Of a DNA stretch of 64,000 nt, positions 25,722-35,521 are shown in pieces. How positions within the stretch are numbered: the first letter of the stretch is position 1; each line of letters begins with the position of its first letter. A model generated the notes under the pieces. It ran no database searches and was not told the DNA's origin. It worked only from the letters and a program-made list of their open reading frames with translations. The stretch is from positions 434,001-498,000 of the forward strand of contig CAXXSC010000008.1 in the NCBI GenBank assembly GCA_963668435.2. The letters run 5' to 3'. The DNA comes from G963668435 sp963668435. Its GTDB lineage: Bacteria > Latescibacterota > Latescibacteria > Latescibacterales > Latescibacteraceae. A program made the translations under genes and the position numbers.

Positions 25722-27911
25722 TTATTTCCGTTTTGCTGCAATTTCCAGAAGTCGAATTTCCCACGGCCCCAGCGTTTCCTTTCGCGAGATGACATCGCCG
25801 GAAATGTTTTCAGCTTCCATACGGCTGTCTGGCGTGATCTCGGTGACAGTGTATCCACCGTTAGCCTCGGATAGACCGTAACGTGCCGGATCAACAGTAA
25901 ACTCGATAGCCGTATCCTCCTCACGGTAATTGACAAGGAAAACGCCGAGTGTGCCGTCCTCCGCTTTCCATATCGCTCCCTGCACTGCCGGAAGCGTGGC
26001 CTCGCGCGGATTGTTTGACTGGTCGGGCCATGTTTCCGTCACAGTGGGAAGTGTGTTGTCCGCCTGCACAAGATCAACAAGTTCGCCGTAAGTGAGAAAT
26101 TTCCTTCCGGCAACACGGTATTTCCCGACCTGCTTCAGGAATGCGGCCTTGTTCTTGTGCTCAGGGGCCATAAGCTCCATAGACATCCAGCCGTTCTGTG
26201 TTCCCCACAGAAAATCCCGTCCCTGCACCATGATCCATGACCGGTCGCCGTGCTCGAACCATGCCGGCGAGGAGAAATACAGCGAGTAACCGGAATACAC
26301 CGAGGTGATCATGGGGATCTCGCGGTCGTCGCGCCTGATCCAGATCAGAAAGGCATCGATACCGTCCATGAACGGCTCAGCTGCGTTTTCCGAGGTCACA
26401 ATCATGTTGTTGCCATTGCTGTGAGCTGCTTTCTGAACTTTTCTCAGCATCTCGCGGTAACCATCCACCCACCAGCTGCCGCCGCCCAGAGGATGCCCGT
26501 GACTCTCGTCAAAGCACAACATGGGACGTGAGGCCGAAATCTGGTCGATATAGACACCGGTGACACCCAGGTCTCGCCCCATTTTTCCGACAAGACCGGA
26601 GATCTCATCCTGCCAGAACCGTGTATAAGGGCACATGACAGCCATACGGCCCGAATCCATCTTGTAGACCTCGAGGTGTGGTTTTCCGGCCTGATCCTTG
26701 ACAAGGTTCGGATAGAATCGGTCATAATCCTCGTTGAACGTGTCGATAATCCGTCCGTTGATATAGGGCATGACAAGCATGCCTTTCGAGACAAGGTCCT
26801 TGAACTGGTCGGCAAAACCGGGTTTCTCCGGGAAAAAATGCGGGTATTGCGTGTCATAATGGACCTGATGCCAGTCATACCAGTGAACCGCGATCGGCAC
26901 ATCGAAATAATCCCGGGCATCAAGAAGCGCTCTGTTGCGTTCCTCGGTGGTTCCCTCGTCGAGGCCGGCAAGGCCGCGTATCCGCATCCAGAGTCCGACA
27001 TCCTTAAGTGCCTTCGGAAGGTCGGTTCTTGAGGATATTTTACCTCTCGAAGTCCACGGTGCGGTCAGCGCAAACTGCCGATAGAGCTTGCAGGCCTGCA
27101 TCCATCCGCCCTCATACACACCAAACATGACAGGGAACGGCGCATCAAAATCGGAACCGGGAACAGCCATATCCTCGGCATAGGTCCTGATCGAGAACTC
27201 GTATCCCGGAGAAACTGTCAGGTATTTGCTCCAGGAACGGGGATCATGAGCCGCCATATATACCCCCCTGCCGTCCTTGAAAGCGCACATGAACTGCATT
27301 GGCATGTTCCAGCCGGTTGGATAGTTGAAAGAGAGGCGTGTCGCGCAGTCCTTGTAAAGCTTGCCCCAGTTGCCGCCGGGTATGGCGACATCGTATTCAC
27401 CCGCGGTGAGGAAACCGTTGACTTTCGGGCAGAGGACATCCCAGAGCCCCCAGATGTCACTCCTGTTTTCCACCCATATTCTGAAAGAGGCCATACTCGC
27501 GCCCTGCGGGAGTGTCGCCTCGACCTTGACCGAGAACGCCGCTTTCTCGCGCCAGTGATCGATATCCCTCCATTCGAACACGGCGGTCTGGTCACCCCCG
27601 GGCGTATGATTTAGTGTATATGATGTGCAGTCGGACTCGGTACTGGAACGATAGCTTTTCTGCGTTCCGTTGGCAAACGTCAGTGTCCAGAGATCGTGTT
27701 TTCCTTTGACAGGATTGATATGATTGACACCGGTGGCAAGGTCGATCATGGCGGAAAGCCCCATGGTCCCGGACTCGAACTCGTAGCGGACTATCCCGTT
27801 GTCGAGAACGACGGGATTAACGGAAACATCATTTGCAATCACCGCTCCGGTAGAGAACATAAAAAGCATAATTGTTATAAAACCGATAGTAACTATCCTT
27901 GAATCACTCAT
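25722..27911 (-). CDS. Exported DUF6259-type putative glycoside hydrolase
   Basis: A 729-residue protein with a Sec signal peptide (hydrophobic stretch at about 9-26, cleavage near V-I-A-N). An N-terminal beta-sandwich (about 30-300) is followed by a TIM-barrel-like region, with W-M-R-I-R-G, A-V-H-W-Y-D-W-H, M-P-Y-I-N-G-R, M-C-P-Y-T-R-F-W and G-V-Y-I-D-Q-I-S-A near residue 475, and a C-terminal sandwich. The Y-I-D-Q strand end is where clan GH-D/GH13-like enzymes place a catalytic Asp. The architecture matches DUF6259 proteins, which are presumed glycosidases without a characterised substrate; the assignment is from memory of the pattern. It is probably periplasmic or secreted, in keeping with the glycan genes to the right. 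Confidence 0.78.
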   Translation of the reverse strand: MSDSRIVTIGFITIMLFMFSTGAVIANDVSVNPVVLDNGIVRYEFESGTMGLSAMIDLATGVNHINPVKGKHDLWTLTFANGTQKSYRSSTESDCTSYTLNHTPGGDQTAVFEWRDIDHWREKAAFSVKVEATLPQGASMASFRIWVENRSDIWGLWDVLCPKVNGFLTAGEYDVAIPGGNWGKLYKDCATRLSFNYPTGWNMPMQFMCAFKDGRGVYMAAHDPRSWSKYLTVSPGYEFSIRTYAEDMAVPGSDFDAPFPVMFGVYEGGWMQACKLYRQFALTAPWTSRGKISSRTDLPKALKDVGLWMRIRGLAGLDEGTTEERNRALLDARDYFDVPIAVHWYDWHQVHYDTQYPHFFPEKPGFADQFKDLVSKGMLVMPYINGRIIDTFNEDYDRFYPNLVKDQAGKPHLEVYKMDSGRMAVMCPYTRFWQDEISGLVGKMGRDLGVTGVYIDQISASRPMLCFDESHGHPLGGGSWWVDGYREMLRKVQKAAHSNGNNMIVTSENAAEPFMDGIDAFLIWIRRDDREIPMITSVYSGYSLYFSSPAWFEHGDRSWIMVQGRDFLWGTQNGWMSMELMAPEHKNKAAFLKQVGKYRVAGRKFLTYGELVDLVQADNTLPTVTETWPDQSNNPREATLPAVQGAIWKAEDGTLGVFLVNYREEDTAIEFTVDPARYGLSEANGGYTVTEITPDSRMEAENISGDVISRKETLGPWEIRLLEIAAKRK

Positions 27912-28004
27912 ACGATATCCATTTCATTCTTCATGCAAAAGAAACACAGCAGCTGCTGATAAGGCATCTTTTAACACAGCTTGCATAAAAGGCCGGTATC
28001 AATT

Positions 28005-29057
28005 TCAGACGTTGTCGAATGTCAGAAGCACCTTGAGATAGTTTTCCGGCTCATTCTCGAGCATCTCGAACGCTTTCTGGGCCTCACTCATATGCATGAC
28101 GCTTGTAATGAGAGCATCGGGCTTGAGTACACCTTTCGCGAGATGCTCCAGTGCCTCCTTGAACTCGCCGTGGCAGACACGTGAGGTGACCAGTAGCCCC
28201 TCTTTCCAGATAAGCTCTTTCATGACAAGGCTGACCTCCTGGTCGCCGAGGCTGAGCGCGCAGACCTTGCCAGCGCCGCGGATACTTCTCACCGCCTCGC
28301 GAAGCGGATGGACACGGCCCTCTATCTCGCGTGCCTCACCGGTCATTTCGAAAGCGATATCCACTCCCCTGCCATCCGTTTTTTCGCGGATTACCTCGAC
28401 AGGGTCCTCGTTCAGAGCATTGATTGCCACAATGTCCGGGTAGGATTTGCGGACAATGTCGAGCCGCTTGTCATTGATATCGATGACAAATGCCTGATTA
28501 TCGGTTATCGTACGCGCGGCCTGCATGATATGCTGCCCGATCTTGCCCGCACCGAAGAATGCACAGATATCGCCGGGCTTAGTGGCGGCCCGGTTGTTGG
28601 CGTGAAAACCGATTGAATAAGGCTCACAGAGCGCTGAGTGACGGTCGGAAACACTGCTGGGAATGTGATAAACCATGCTGGCTTTCGCGACTGCAAACTC
28701 AGCGAAACCGCCGTCCATATCTATGCCGAGAAGCTTGAGCGAGGTACAGGCCGGATAATGGCCGATCTCGCAGGCCGGACACGAGCCGCACCACACAATA
28801 GGGTCCGCGGCGACACGGTCACCAACAGAAAATCCCTCGACACCGTCACCAATCCCCGCGACTGTGCCGACAAACTCATGGCCCTGTATAGTGGGAAGGG
28901 TCACCCTGGGGCCAAACTCTCCCTTGAACACATGCTGGTCACTGCCGCAGATACTGGCATAGGACACTTTGATCATGACCTCTCCGGGGCCGAATTCCGG
29001 CTCGGGAACGTCTTTCCATTCGATATGATTGAACTCGGTGAGCACTGCCGCTTTCAT
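28005..29057 (-). CDS. Zinc-dependent medium-chain alcohol/polyol dehydrogenase
   Basis: A 350-residue MDR-family dehydrogenase. Catalytic zinc ligands are in S-I-C-G-S-D-Q-H and G-H-E-F-V-G; the structural zinc lobe has four cysteines in W-C-G-S-C-P-A-C-E-I-G-H-Y-P-A-C. The Rossmann part (F-F-G-A-G-K-I-G-Q-H) and a D-I-N-D-K-R acidic end suggest NAD. Relatives include threonine, sorbitol and galactitol-phosphate dehydrogenases, so oxidation of a sugar alcohol or sugar acid is likely given the neighbours, but the substrate is not determined. AAGGAG precedes the ATG. It stands between the DUF6259-type protein and the heparinase-like gene on the same strand. Confidence 0.9.
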   Translation of the reverse strand: MKAAVLTEFNHIEWKDVPEPEFGPGEVMIKVSYASICGSDQHVFKGEFGPRVTLPTIQGHEFVGTVAGIGDGVEGFSVGDRVAADPIVWCGSCPACEIGHYPACTSLKLLGIDMDGGFAEFAVAKASMVYHIPSSVSDRHSALCEPYSIGFHANNRAATKPGDICAFFGAGKIGQHIMQAARTITDNQAFVIDINDKRLDIVRKSYPDIVAINALNEDPVEVIREKTDGRGVDIAFEMTGEAREIEGRVHPLREAVRSIRGAGKVCALSLGDQEVSLVMKELIWKEGLLVTSRVCHGEFKEALEHLAKGVLKPDALITSVMHMSEAQKAFEMLENEPENYLKVLLTFDNV

Positions 29058-29264
29058 TTTCCGCTCCTTGTATATGTTGAAGTTTATTATCAGGATTAAG
29101 CCGTGACTCAGTTGGAACAGGCATTAAAACACAAAAAACCGTTTCGGAGTCCATACCGTAAGCAGGAACTCCCAAACGCCCATGTATAATGCGTGTCATT
29201 GAAAAATACAGCACTGGAACAGAGCACACAACGGCTTTTTCTGAGAAATAAGCAGGTCTGCTTT

Positions 29265-32200
29265 CTATTTCATCAGGAGGATACGGCGGTGAACCGAACG
29301 AGTGTCACTAACAAGCCTGACAATGTAGACGCCGCTGCTCACCGTGCGGCCGCTGTCATCGAGGCCATTCCAGTTAAATCCGGCGAGACCGGGCTGGATT
29401 GTGCCGTGCTGCAATGTCGCGACTTTCGCACCGCTGATATCGTAGACAGCAAGCTCGACCTGTGATTCATGCATGAGCCTGACAGGGATGGTCACGGACA
29501 TATTGAAAGGATTCGGGAAAGGATTGAGTATCGACAATTCCTCAGGCATTTCCTTGACAGAAAGCGGCTCCTGCCAGTTCGAAGCAGCCTTTTCGCTCAC
29601 GTGGGAACCTGCAGCGGACTCGATCCAGTAACGGTAAACCACGCCGTTCAGCGGCACGGCAAGATCACGGAACGATGCCTGTCCGGCGGCAACCGAACCG
29701 ACAAGAACAACAGCATGCTCTTCCCATGCAATAAGCGAGTCAAGATCCTCGAAATCATCGAGAGCGACCACCTCTCCGAACTCATCGGCACGGCTTCTGT
29801 AAACGCGGTATTCATCGACAAGCCCATCCTGCTCGGAGGGTGATGCTGTCCATGAAATGTCGAGAACATGGCCGTTGTCGCCATCGACATCCGAGACAAT
29901 CACATCAGACGGCGGCAACAGGACTACCGGTTCGCGCTCCCGGGTAACAACATAAACAGCCTCGCCCGGAACATTGAATGTCAACGTGCCTCCATCCTGC
30001 ATAAATTCGGCAACCGCGCCATCGACAGTCAGCGTTTCCGCACTCACATTGTGCAGACTTAATGTCCGGCTTCCATCAGCAATCACATGGCCTGCGATGA
30101 TATACTCATCGCTGTAATCGACATACAGGGTCGCACGCGCATCTGTCATGGCTACCGGGCCGGAAGCATCCGAGATAATAGAACCGTCAATCATCATTAT
30201 CGACTGAACTGTTTCATCGGCATCGTATTCCAGATAGCAGAACACGGCGTCGGACTCGACCCCACCGCCATTCACCCGGACAGTTGATCCTTCAGGCGGT
30301 CCCTGAAGCACGAGTTTCCGCCCATCAGCATTCGATATCCCGATCCCCTGCCCGTTTTCCACCTCGATCGCAGTTATTGACGGCATAGTATCAGCTGTCC
30401 GTGAAGGCGCCAGAAATGTCAGGTAACTCTCGATTTCGCCGCGCTGTTTGATCTCAAGCATGGTATGTGTCAGAAGTTCATTGCTGTAGACGGCATGCTG
30501 CAAATCTCGGGACGTTAACGCTATTTCATCACCGCTCGCAACGGTAAACGACCTGAGTGCCGCATTGTCACGTTCCCAGAGCGCGCCGTTTTCATGAGAC
30601 TCGAATGTCCCGCCGGAACTCCCGCCGCCATTGCCGTGCAGAAGCAGTGTGTACTCTTTGACGGCATTAGCTGTCAGCACATCGTAAAGGATAACGCCGC
30701 CATCCGAAGTCACGATTGCGTGACGGGTGAAATCTGTATTTTCATAATTTGCAGACGAGCTGGCATAATCGAGCCTGTCGGCAGTGAAACAGTTGCCCAT
30801 GAGAGACCCAGTGCCGCCGATACTCCAGACACCGCCGATAGGAGGCTGTGACGATGCCGGAGGCCCGGCGCCGTCCACCAGCACAATATTGTGGTTTTCG
30901 GCAAATTTCGTGGCATCGCGGTTTGACCAGCCTGCGTAACCGCTGTCTATGAGAAGAAGTTCACCGCAGGCATGCAGAATAACGGAATTCGGGTCGGGAT
31001 GTTCGTGGGCACGGCCGTTCGTGTGTGTGCCGCCGTGCTCGCTCTGGAGCAGCAGCCAGACAGCATCACTGTCCCACGAGCTCTGTAGCCGCGCGAATCC
31101 GCTTTCCGGAAAAAAGGCGCTTGCCTCGTCACTCAGGTCGGCGGGTGAGCTCACGGTGGGAACGCTGTCATCGAAACGGGCTATGTAGTCTGCACGAAAC
31201 GCCGACGGCACCGGGCTTCCACCTTTTCTCCAGAGCCAATGGAGCATATCACGCCCCTCGAGACCGGCATGATAGGAATACAGCAGGCCGGCGATGTTGA
31301 AAACAGCCGCTCGGTTGTCGTCCCAGGGCGGCATGTAACCGTCGGGCATGACAAATTCCGGCAATGTCAGGTGACAGGCGGCGAGAGAAAAGATATCGCT
31401 GTAGAGATCGACGACACCCCGCCGTCTCAGCGCATCGACAGCCGCAAGATACTGGTGGGTGCTGTAGAGATGGTAATTCGGCCCCTCTGCCCAGAGCACA
31501 CCGTTTCCGGAGGCTCCATTGGAGGGTGTCATCAACTCGAGACCTTTCGCAAGTTTTTCCACAGCATCGTCGAGAATGCCCTGAGCGCCCGAGTCACCAA
31601 GTGTTGCCAGCGAAAGCACAGAAAGTGCCGCCTGAAGTTTCACATGATGGTTGTCGGCAGCACCTTCAATCCAGATTGAAGACGTAAAATCAAAACCGAT
31701 TGCAGGCGAAGAAGGGGGTAAAATAGGCAGATAGGCATTATCATCTTCCATGTAGTCACGGAGAGCTGACAAACGGGAACGAACAGCACTTCCCGTGACA
31801 CCTCCACCCGCGGCACTGAAATCGTATCCTGCCCCGGCAAGCATGTCATATGCCTCGGCCCAGAAAAGCGCCGCCTCGGATACGGAGAGATCGCTCGAAA
31901 ACCTTGATCCGTAGGAAGAATTCGGGATTGCAGCCAGAGCTCTTGCCGCCTCAGCAGCGAAAAGGTCACGGCTGTCACTGCGGCCCTCCGAGAAAACGTA
32001 GGAAAACGTCAGGACTTTCGCGTAATAGGCCTCGGTCTCCGGCGCCTCCGAACCATCACCCCAGCTATGCGACAACGCGAGGATTGCCTCCGCCTTTTCC
32101 AGCTCATCCTCAAACCAGCCGTTGAAAGGCTCGCTGTCGATACGGGCTCGTATTGCTTCGAACTCGTCAGCGGAATACAGAACGAACGGGTGTGTTTCTA

Positions 32201-32282
32201 CAAGCTCCGCAAATGCCGGTCGGCAGCAAAGCGAGACTGCCACAAATAATACCAGTGTATTTATCAGACAATATTTTTTCAT
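29265..32282 (-). CDS. Secreted heparinase II/III-like lyase with C-terminal sorting domain
   Basis: A 1005-residue secreted protein with a Sec signal (K-K-Y-C-L-I-N-T-L-V-L-F-V, cleavage near A-F-A-E). An alpha/alpha-toroid (about 30-380; N-H-H-V-K-L-Q and W-A-E-G-P-N-Y-H-L-Y-S) is followed by the heparinase II/III beta-sandwich (H-T-N-G-R-A-H-E-H-P-D-P-N-S, with the metal/catalytic histidines, and L-L-L-I-D-S-G). A fibronectin III-like module covers about 800-910. The last 85 residues (N-P-F-P-N-P-F-N, then A-V-Y-D-I-S-G, G-x-N-W-N-G-L-D-D-S-G and S-G-V-Y) are a FlgD-Ig/type-IX-like sorting domain. It probably cleaves a uronic-acid polysaccharide by beta-elimination. AGGTG lies 6 nt before the ATG at 32282. 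Confidence 0.9.
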   Translation of the reverse strand: MKKYCLINTLVLFVAVSLCCRPAFAELVETHPFVLYSADEFEAIRARIDSEPFNGWFEDELEKAEAILALSHSWGDGSEAPETEAYYAKVLTFSYVFSEGRSDSRDLFAAEAARALAAIPNSSYGSRFSSDLSVSEAALFWAEAYDMLAGAGYDFSAAGGGVTGSAVRSRLSALRDYMEDDNAYLPILPPSSPAIGFDFTSSIWIEGAADNHHVKLQAALSVLSLATLGDSGAQGILDDAVEKLAKGLELMTPSNGASGNGVLWAEGPNYHLYSTHQYLAAVDALRRRGVVDLYSDIFSLAACHLTLPEFVMPDGYMPPWDDNRAAVFNIAGLLYSYHAGLEGRDMLHWLWRKGGSPVPSAFRADYIARFDDSVPTVSSPADLSDEASAFFPESGFARLQSSWDSDAVWLLLQSEHGGTHTNGRAHEHPDPNSVILHACGELLLIDSGYAGWSNRDATKFAENHNIVLVDGAGPPASSQPPIGGVWSIGGTGSLMGNCFTADRLDYASSSANYENTDFTRHAIVTSDGGVILYDVLTANAVKEYTLLLHGNGGGSSGGTFESHENGALWERDNAALRSFTVASGDEIALTSRDLQHAVYSNELLTHTMLEIKQRGEIESYLTFLAPSRTADTMPSITAIEVENGQGIGISNADGRKLVLQGPPEGSTVRVNGGGVESDAVFCYLEYDADETVQSIMMIDGSIISDASGPVAMTDARATLYVDYSDEYIIAGHVIADGSRTLSLHNVSAETLTVDGAVAEFMQDGGTLTFNVPGEAVYVVTREREPVVLLPPSDVIVSDVDGDNGHVLDISWTASPSEQDGLVDEYRVYRSRADEFGEVVALDDFEDLDSLIAWEEHAVVLVGSVAAGQASFRDLAVPLNGVVYRYWIESAAGSHVSEKAASNWQEPLSVKEMPEELSILNPFPNPFNMSVTIPVRLMHESQVELAVYDISGAKVATLQHGTIQPGLAGFNWNGLDDSGRTVSSGVYIVRLVSDTRSVHRRILLMK

Positions 32283-32436
32283 CGACCACACCTTTCACCA
32301 AAAGGCAGTCACACCCTTAAAAATATGCTGTATCACATGCGAATCATAATAAGAGTTATCAGACAATCACAGCTTTCGCATCATTATCAAAACAAAGGCC
32401 AGTCCGAATCCGGCACAGGCTTGGCCAAACCATTTA

Positions 32437-32874
32437 TCAGGCATCAACCTTAACAGGGCGGCAACGGAAAACATGCTCCCCGGCAAGCTCTTTTATTACA
32501 CTCCTGACAGCTGAACGTGTTGCACGTTCTCCGCGTCGGTAGAAAAGATGTCCGCAGCAGCCGCAGTCGCTCGCGCCGAATCCCTCGACGACATCGAGTC
32601 TATGTGCCATGGCACGGGCAATATCACATTCCAGACGTTCATCGCTTTCGATCAGCCAATATGCTGTAATTCGGGAGTATTCCCTGAGATAGTCGATATG
32701 CCAGCGTTTCTTCTTTTCCGTTCTGATATGACGGGCCACACGGGACTCGAGGCTGTTCATGGCAGAACCGACATAGACATGGCAGCCTCTTTTAAACAGT
32801 ATATCGCCGCGCCTGCCGATTGACACGACACGGTCAGAGTCACCCCTAAGGAGCAGAACGTAAGCACCTTTCAC
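32437..32874 (-). CDS. DUF123 GIY-YIG-type nuclease domain protein
   Basis: A 145-residue stand-alone DUF123 protein. The G-C-H-V-Y-V-G-S-A segment near residue 30, R-V-A-R-H (Arg of the GIY-YIG fold) and K-K-K-R-W-H-I-D-Y-L near residue 55 are diagnostic; the C-terminal part has paired cysteines (S-D-C-G-C-C-G-H-L). In many archaea the domain is fused to or adjacent to endonuclease III, but no nth is nearby. DNA nicking or repair is a family-based guess. It is cytoplasmic and monocistronic by spacing. Confidence 0.88.
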   Translation of the reverse strand: MKGAYVLLLRGDSDRVVSIGRRGDILFKRGCHVYVGSAMNSLESRVARHIRTEKKKRWHIDYLREYSRITAYWLIESDERLECDIARAMAHRLDVVEGFGASDCGCCGHLFYRRGERATRSAVRSVIKELAGEHVFRCRPVKVDA

Positions 32875-32983
32875 GAGAAAGTCCTCCGAAAAAGCAACTG
32901 ACCGGAAGATCGTCTTCCGTTTCAGATTTACCGGCTATAACACAAGTATAGCGAATTAATCTTGGAAGGGAAAGAGGGAAATG

Positions 32984-33502
32984 CTACCAGCGACGTCCAC
33001 CGTTCCAGTAACGTCGATCCTCGTTCTGGCTGAACAGGTTGTCGAAGAGGTCTGCGGGGAAAGAAGGCCCTGAAGTTTCCGGCGGTGGAATGTGGTCATC
33101 TGCCAGTTCACGACTCATGTGATCGATAATGAACGTTATTTTCGCGATAAACAGGCTTCTGATGAGATATCTAACGGCAAAATCCTGTTCTTCATTGAGT
33201 CTTTTGATATCCATAATCGCGACAATAGTATCAAAAACGGGCTCGAGTTCCGCATGTATTGCCAGCTGGTCTTTTGTCAGCTCACCATCCATACGGGCTC
33301 CCCAGGCGGCATAAATGATATAGTCGAGAGGCTCCGAAAGAAGCCGGACATGCCATTTCCTGACAAGTGAATGCACGGTCTCGTTAATGATTCGCTCGAT
33401 ATCTTTCGAAGGGCCGTTGACAGGACCTGCTAAAGAAGATCCTTCTTCACCGGACTGCAGGAATCCGAAAATTTTTTGTATGAATCCTCTCATAACTGCC
33501 AT
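32984..33502 (-). CDS. Hypothetical helical protein
   Basis: A 172-residue protein with no recognised family. It is largely helical: a basic N-terminus (M-R-G-F-I-Q-K-I-F-G-F-L), a flexible Gly/Ser linker, then helices at about 35-140 with E-R-I-I-N-E-T-V-H and F-A-V-R-Y-L-I-R-S-L-F-I-A-K. The C-terminus is a polar, Trp-ended tail (Y-W-N-G-G-R-R-W). No signal peptide or clear membrane span is seen. An alternative ATG three codons downstream is equally plausible. It has the same strand as the genes on both sides but is separated by more than 100 bp. Confidence 0.7.
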   Translation of the reverse strand: MAVMRGFIQKIFGFLQSGEEGSSLAGPVNGPSKDIERIINETVHSLVRKWHVRLLSEPLDYIIYAAWGARMDGELTKDQLAIHAELEPVFDTIVAIMDIKRLNEEQDFAVRYLIRSLFIAKITFIIDHMSRELADDHIPPPETSGPSFPADLFDNLFSQNEDRRYWNGGRRW

Positions 33503-33643
33503 CCATTCGTTTGCTCAGCATTATTTCTGAAATAATTAAAAGCAACATTGATGCCAAACACATGTACGCACGGAAAGCGGCAGTTTTGAGCGCATTTGCA
33601 GATTACGAGGTATATTTCTTTTGAGGGATGCCGGAAGAAAATC

Positions 33644-33676
33644 GGGCGTTTTGTCACAAAAAAGGACAAAACGCCC
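33644..33676 (-). terminator. Terminator after the sodium:solute symporter gene
   Basis: A perfect 12-bp stem (33644-33655 with 33665-33676) and 9-nt loop lie just beyond the symporter stop. On the minus strand the stem is followed by GATTTTCTT, a usable U-tract. Confidence 0.75.
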
Positions 33677-33682
33677 CGGTTT

Positions 33683-35413
33683 TCAAACGTTTTTTTTCAG
33701 ATTGAGATACCAGTAGCGGTAGAGCAGGACAGATAACGATGCGACAATTGCCGCCGAAATGGCAACAGAGCCCCATTTCTTCGCGACCAGCGCCACCATC
33801 ATCCAGACAAGTGTCAATTGCCAGATACATGCGGGCAGAAGCAGCAGGATATCACGCCTGTTCTCGCGTTTGATATCCTCGACCTCGTTTCCGTCGACAA
33901 GGCGCCTGACCGGTCCCCAGAAACCGAAGGGCCTCGTTTTGCGGTAGAACTCTATAAGGACACTCATCTTCGCGGGCGGTCCGAGGTAAGTTCCGATCAC
34001 TGTGCCGACAAGTGAGAACGAGATCACGAAAATGAATGTCGTATACTCGGGCTGGCCGTCAAAGAATATCCTGTTGAGAAGGGCGGCAACAAGTCCGGAG
34101 GCCATACCCGAAGCGTAACCGATACCGTTGAAACGCCACCAGAACCATTTCAGGATGCTCGGCGGCATCATGCCGGTTATCAGGCCCATGATAATCCAGG
34201 CCCAGATCGAGTTGATATCGGGTATTGTCCAACCGATAAGGATGCCCAGGGCAAAAATGGCAACCGTCGTAACATAACTGACCCTCAGAAGGTGTTTGCT
34301 TCCGGCATCAGGCTTGAAATATGCGTGATAGATGTCCTTGACAAAATAGGATGCCGAGGAGTTGATAATCGAATCGAGCGAGGACATCGCCGCGGCAATG
34401 AGCGATGCCATAAGAATACCCTTGACACCCGAGGGCACATAATGGCTGATAACCGCAGGCATGGACATTTCCGGATCGGCGATCTTCGACGCAATCCCTA
34501 TGGCCAGCACGGCGATACCCATCATCAGAAGGTAGCGGAAGCTGAACAGCACGATCCACTGTGCCGCGACCAGTGAGCTTTCACGCTCGTTTTTCGCCGC
34601 GTAGTAACGCTGGCTGGTCCAGCCGTCGAGAGGCACTGAAAAACCCTGGAAGACATTGGAAATAATCCAGAAAATGATTAAAAGGCCGATGAAACGCATG
34701 TTCTCGTAACCTTCCGGCATGACCATCTCCCATTTCGGGATCAGGGTGCGCCATTCAGCTGTAGCGAACTGGGAGTAGTATTCCGGCGTTCCGATTGCCA
34801 GCGCCTTGACCGTGATGAAAATGATAATGCCTATGATCAGAACACTCTGGAACAGGTCTGTATAAACAACACCGTAAAATCCTGCCGCAACAGTATAGAC
34901 CATCACGACCATGAAGAACAGGAGTGCGCTGATCTCCGGCGAAAAAGGAAGGTACATTGACAGGAATTTTCCTGAGCCGACAAAGAAATAGGCAACCATC
35001 GGCACGCCCATCATGAGCATGGCTATGGCTGAGAGAATTCGTGCAATATGTCCCTGGAGGTCGGTGCCGAAACGGAAACAGATCCACTCGGCATTGGTCA
35101 TCACGCCGCTCCTGTTGAGCCATTTTCCCATGAAAATCATCAGGAATGCGAGGAACAGCACGATAGCGCCGCGGTAGGCGACCCAGTAGCCTTTCACGCC
35201 GAGAATGTAGAAAAACGAGACCTGCAGCATTGTCCCGGTCATATCGACGAATGTCGCCATGCCGGAAACACCGAGAATGTACCAGGGAATGTTACGGCCG
35301 CCGAGAAAATAGTCGTTGATCGAGCCGGAGGCTTTTTTCGATACGATCAGGCCGACCGAGGTGATCATGAGGAAATACACAATGATGATACCGTAATCGA
35401 GCATACTAAGCAT
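33683..35413 (-). CDS. Sodium:solute symporter (SSS family)
   Basis: A 576-residue polytopic membrane protein with about 13 helices. The family pattern is visible: N-D-Y-F-L-G-G-R-N-I-P-W near residue 34, the G-F-Y-G-V-V-Y-T-D segment near residue 174, a glycine- and serine-rich helix with A-A-M-S-S-L-D-S-I-I-N-S (about 338-350; the sodium-site helix of LeuT-fold SSS carriers), and a long C-terminal tail with two more spans. SSS carriers take up sugars, organic acids or amino acids with sodium. The neighbouring GH31 and esterase genes make a sugar or oligosaccharide degradation product a reasonable guess. It has its own candidate promoter and terminator. Confidence 0.92.
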   Translation of the reverse strand: MLSMLDYGIIIVYFLMITSVGLIVSKKASGSINDYFLGGRNIPWYILGVSGMATFVDMTGTMLQVSFFYILGVKGYWVAYRGAIVLFLAFLMIFMGKWLNRSGVMTNAEWICFRFGTDLQGHIARILSAIAMLMMGVPMVAYFFVGSGKFLSMYLPFSPEISALLFFMVVMVYTVAAGFYGVVYTDLFQSVLIIGIIIFITVKALAIGTPEYYSQFATAEWRTLIPKWEMVMPEGYENMRFIGLLIIFWIISNVFQGFSVPLDGWTSQRYYAAKNERESSLVAAQWIVLFSFRYLLMMGIAVLAIGIASKIADPEMSMPAVISHYVPSGVKGILMASLIAAAMSSLDSIINSSASYFVKDIYHAYFKPDAGSKHLLRVSYVTTVAIFALGILIGWTIPDINSIWAWIIMGLITGMMPPSILKWFWWRFNGIGYASGMASGLVAALLNRIFFDGQPEYTTFIFVISFSLVGTVIGTYLGPPAKMSVLIEFYRKTRPFGFWGPVRRLVDGNEVEDIKRENRRDILLLLPACIWQLTLVWMMVALVAKKWGSVAISAAIVASLSVLLYRYWYLNLKKNV

Positions 35414-35461
35414 AGTGTTGTTTGTCCTTTAACTTCTCTTCAGAAAACGATAATATTTGAT

Positions 35462-35489
35462 GTAATATACCGAATTATTACTCTGTGAA
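35462..35489 (-). promoter_or_regulatory. Candidate promoter of the symporter gene
   Basis: On the minus strand TTCACA (35484-35489) and TATTAC (35462-35467) are 16 bp apart, about 50 bp before the start codon; AAAGGAC follows as the ribosome binding site. Confidence 0.45.
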
Positions 35490-35521
35490 ACCAGACGCAA
35501 TGAACTAAGAACGCCGGAATG

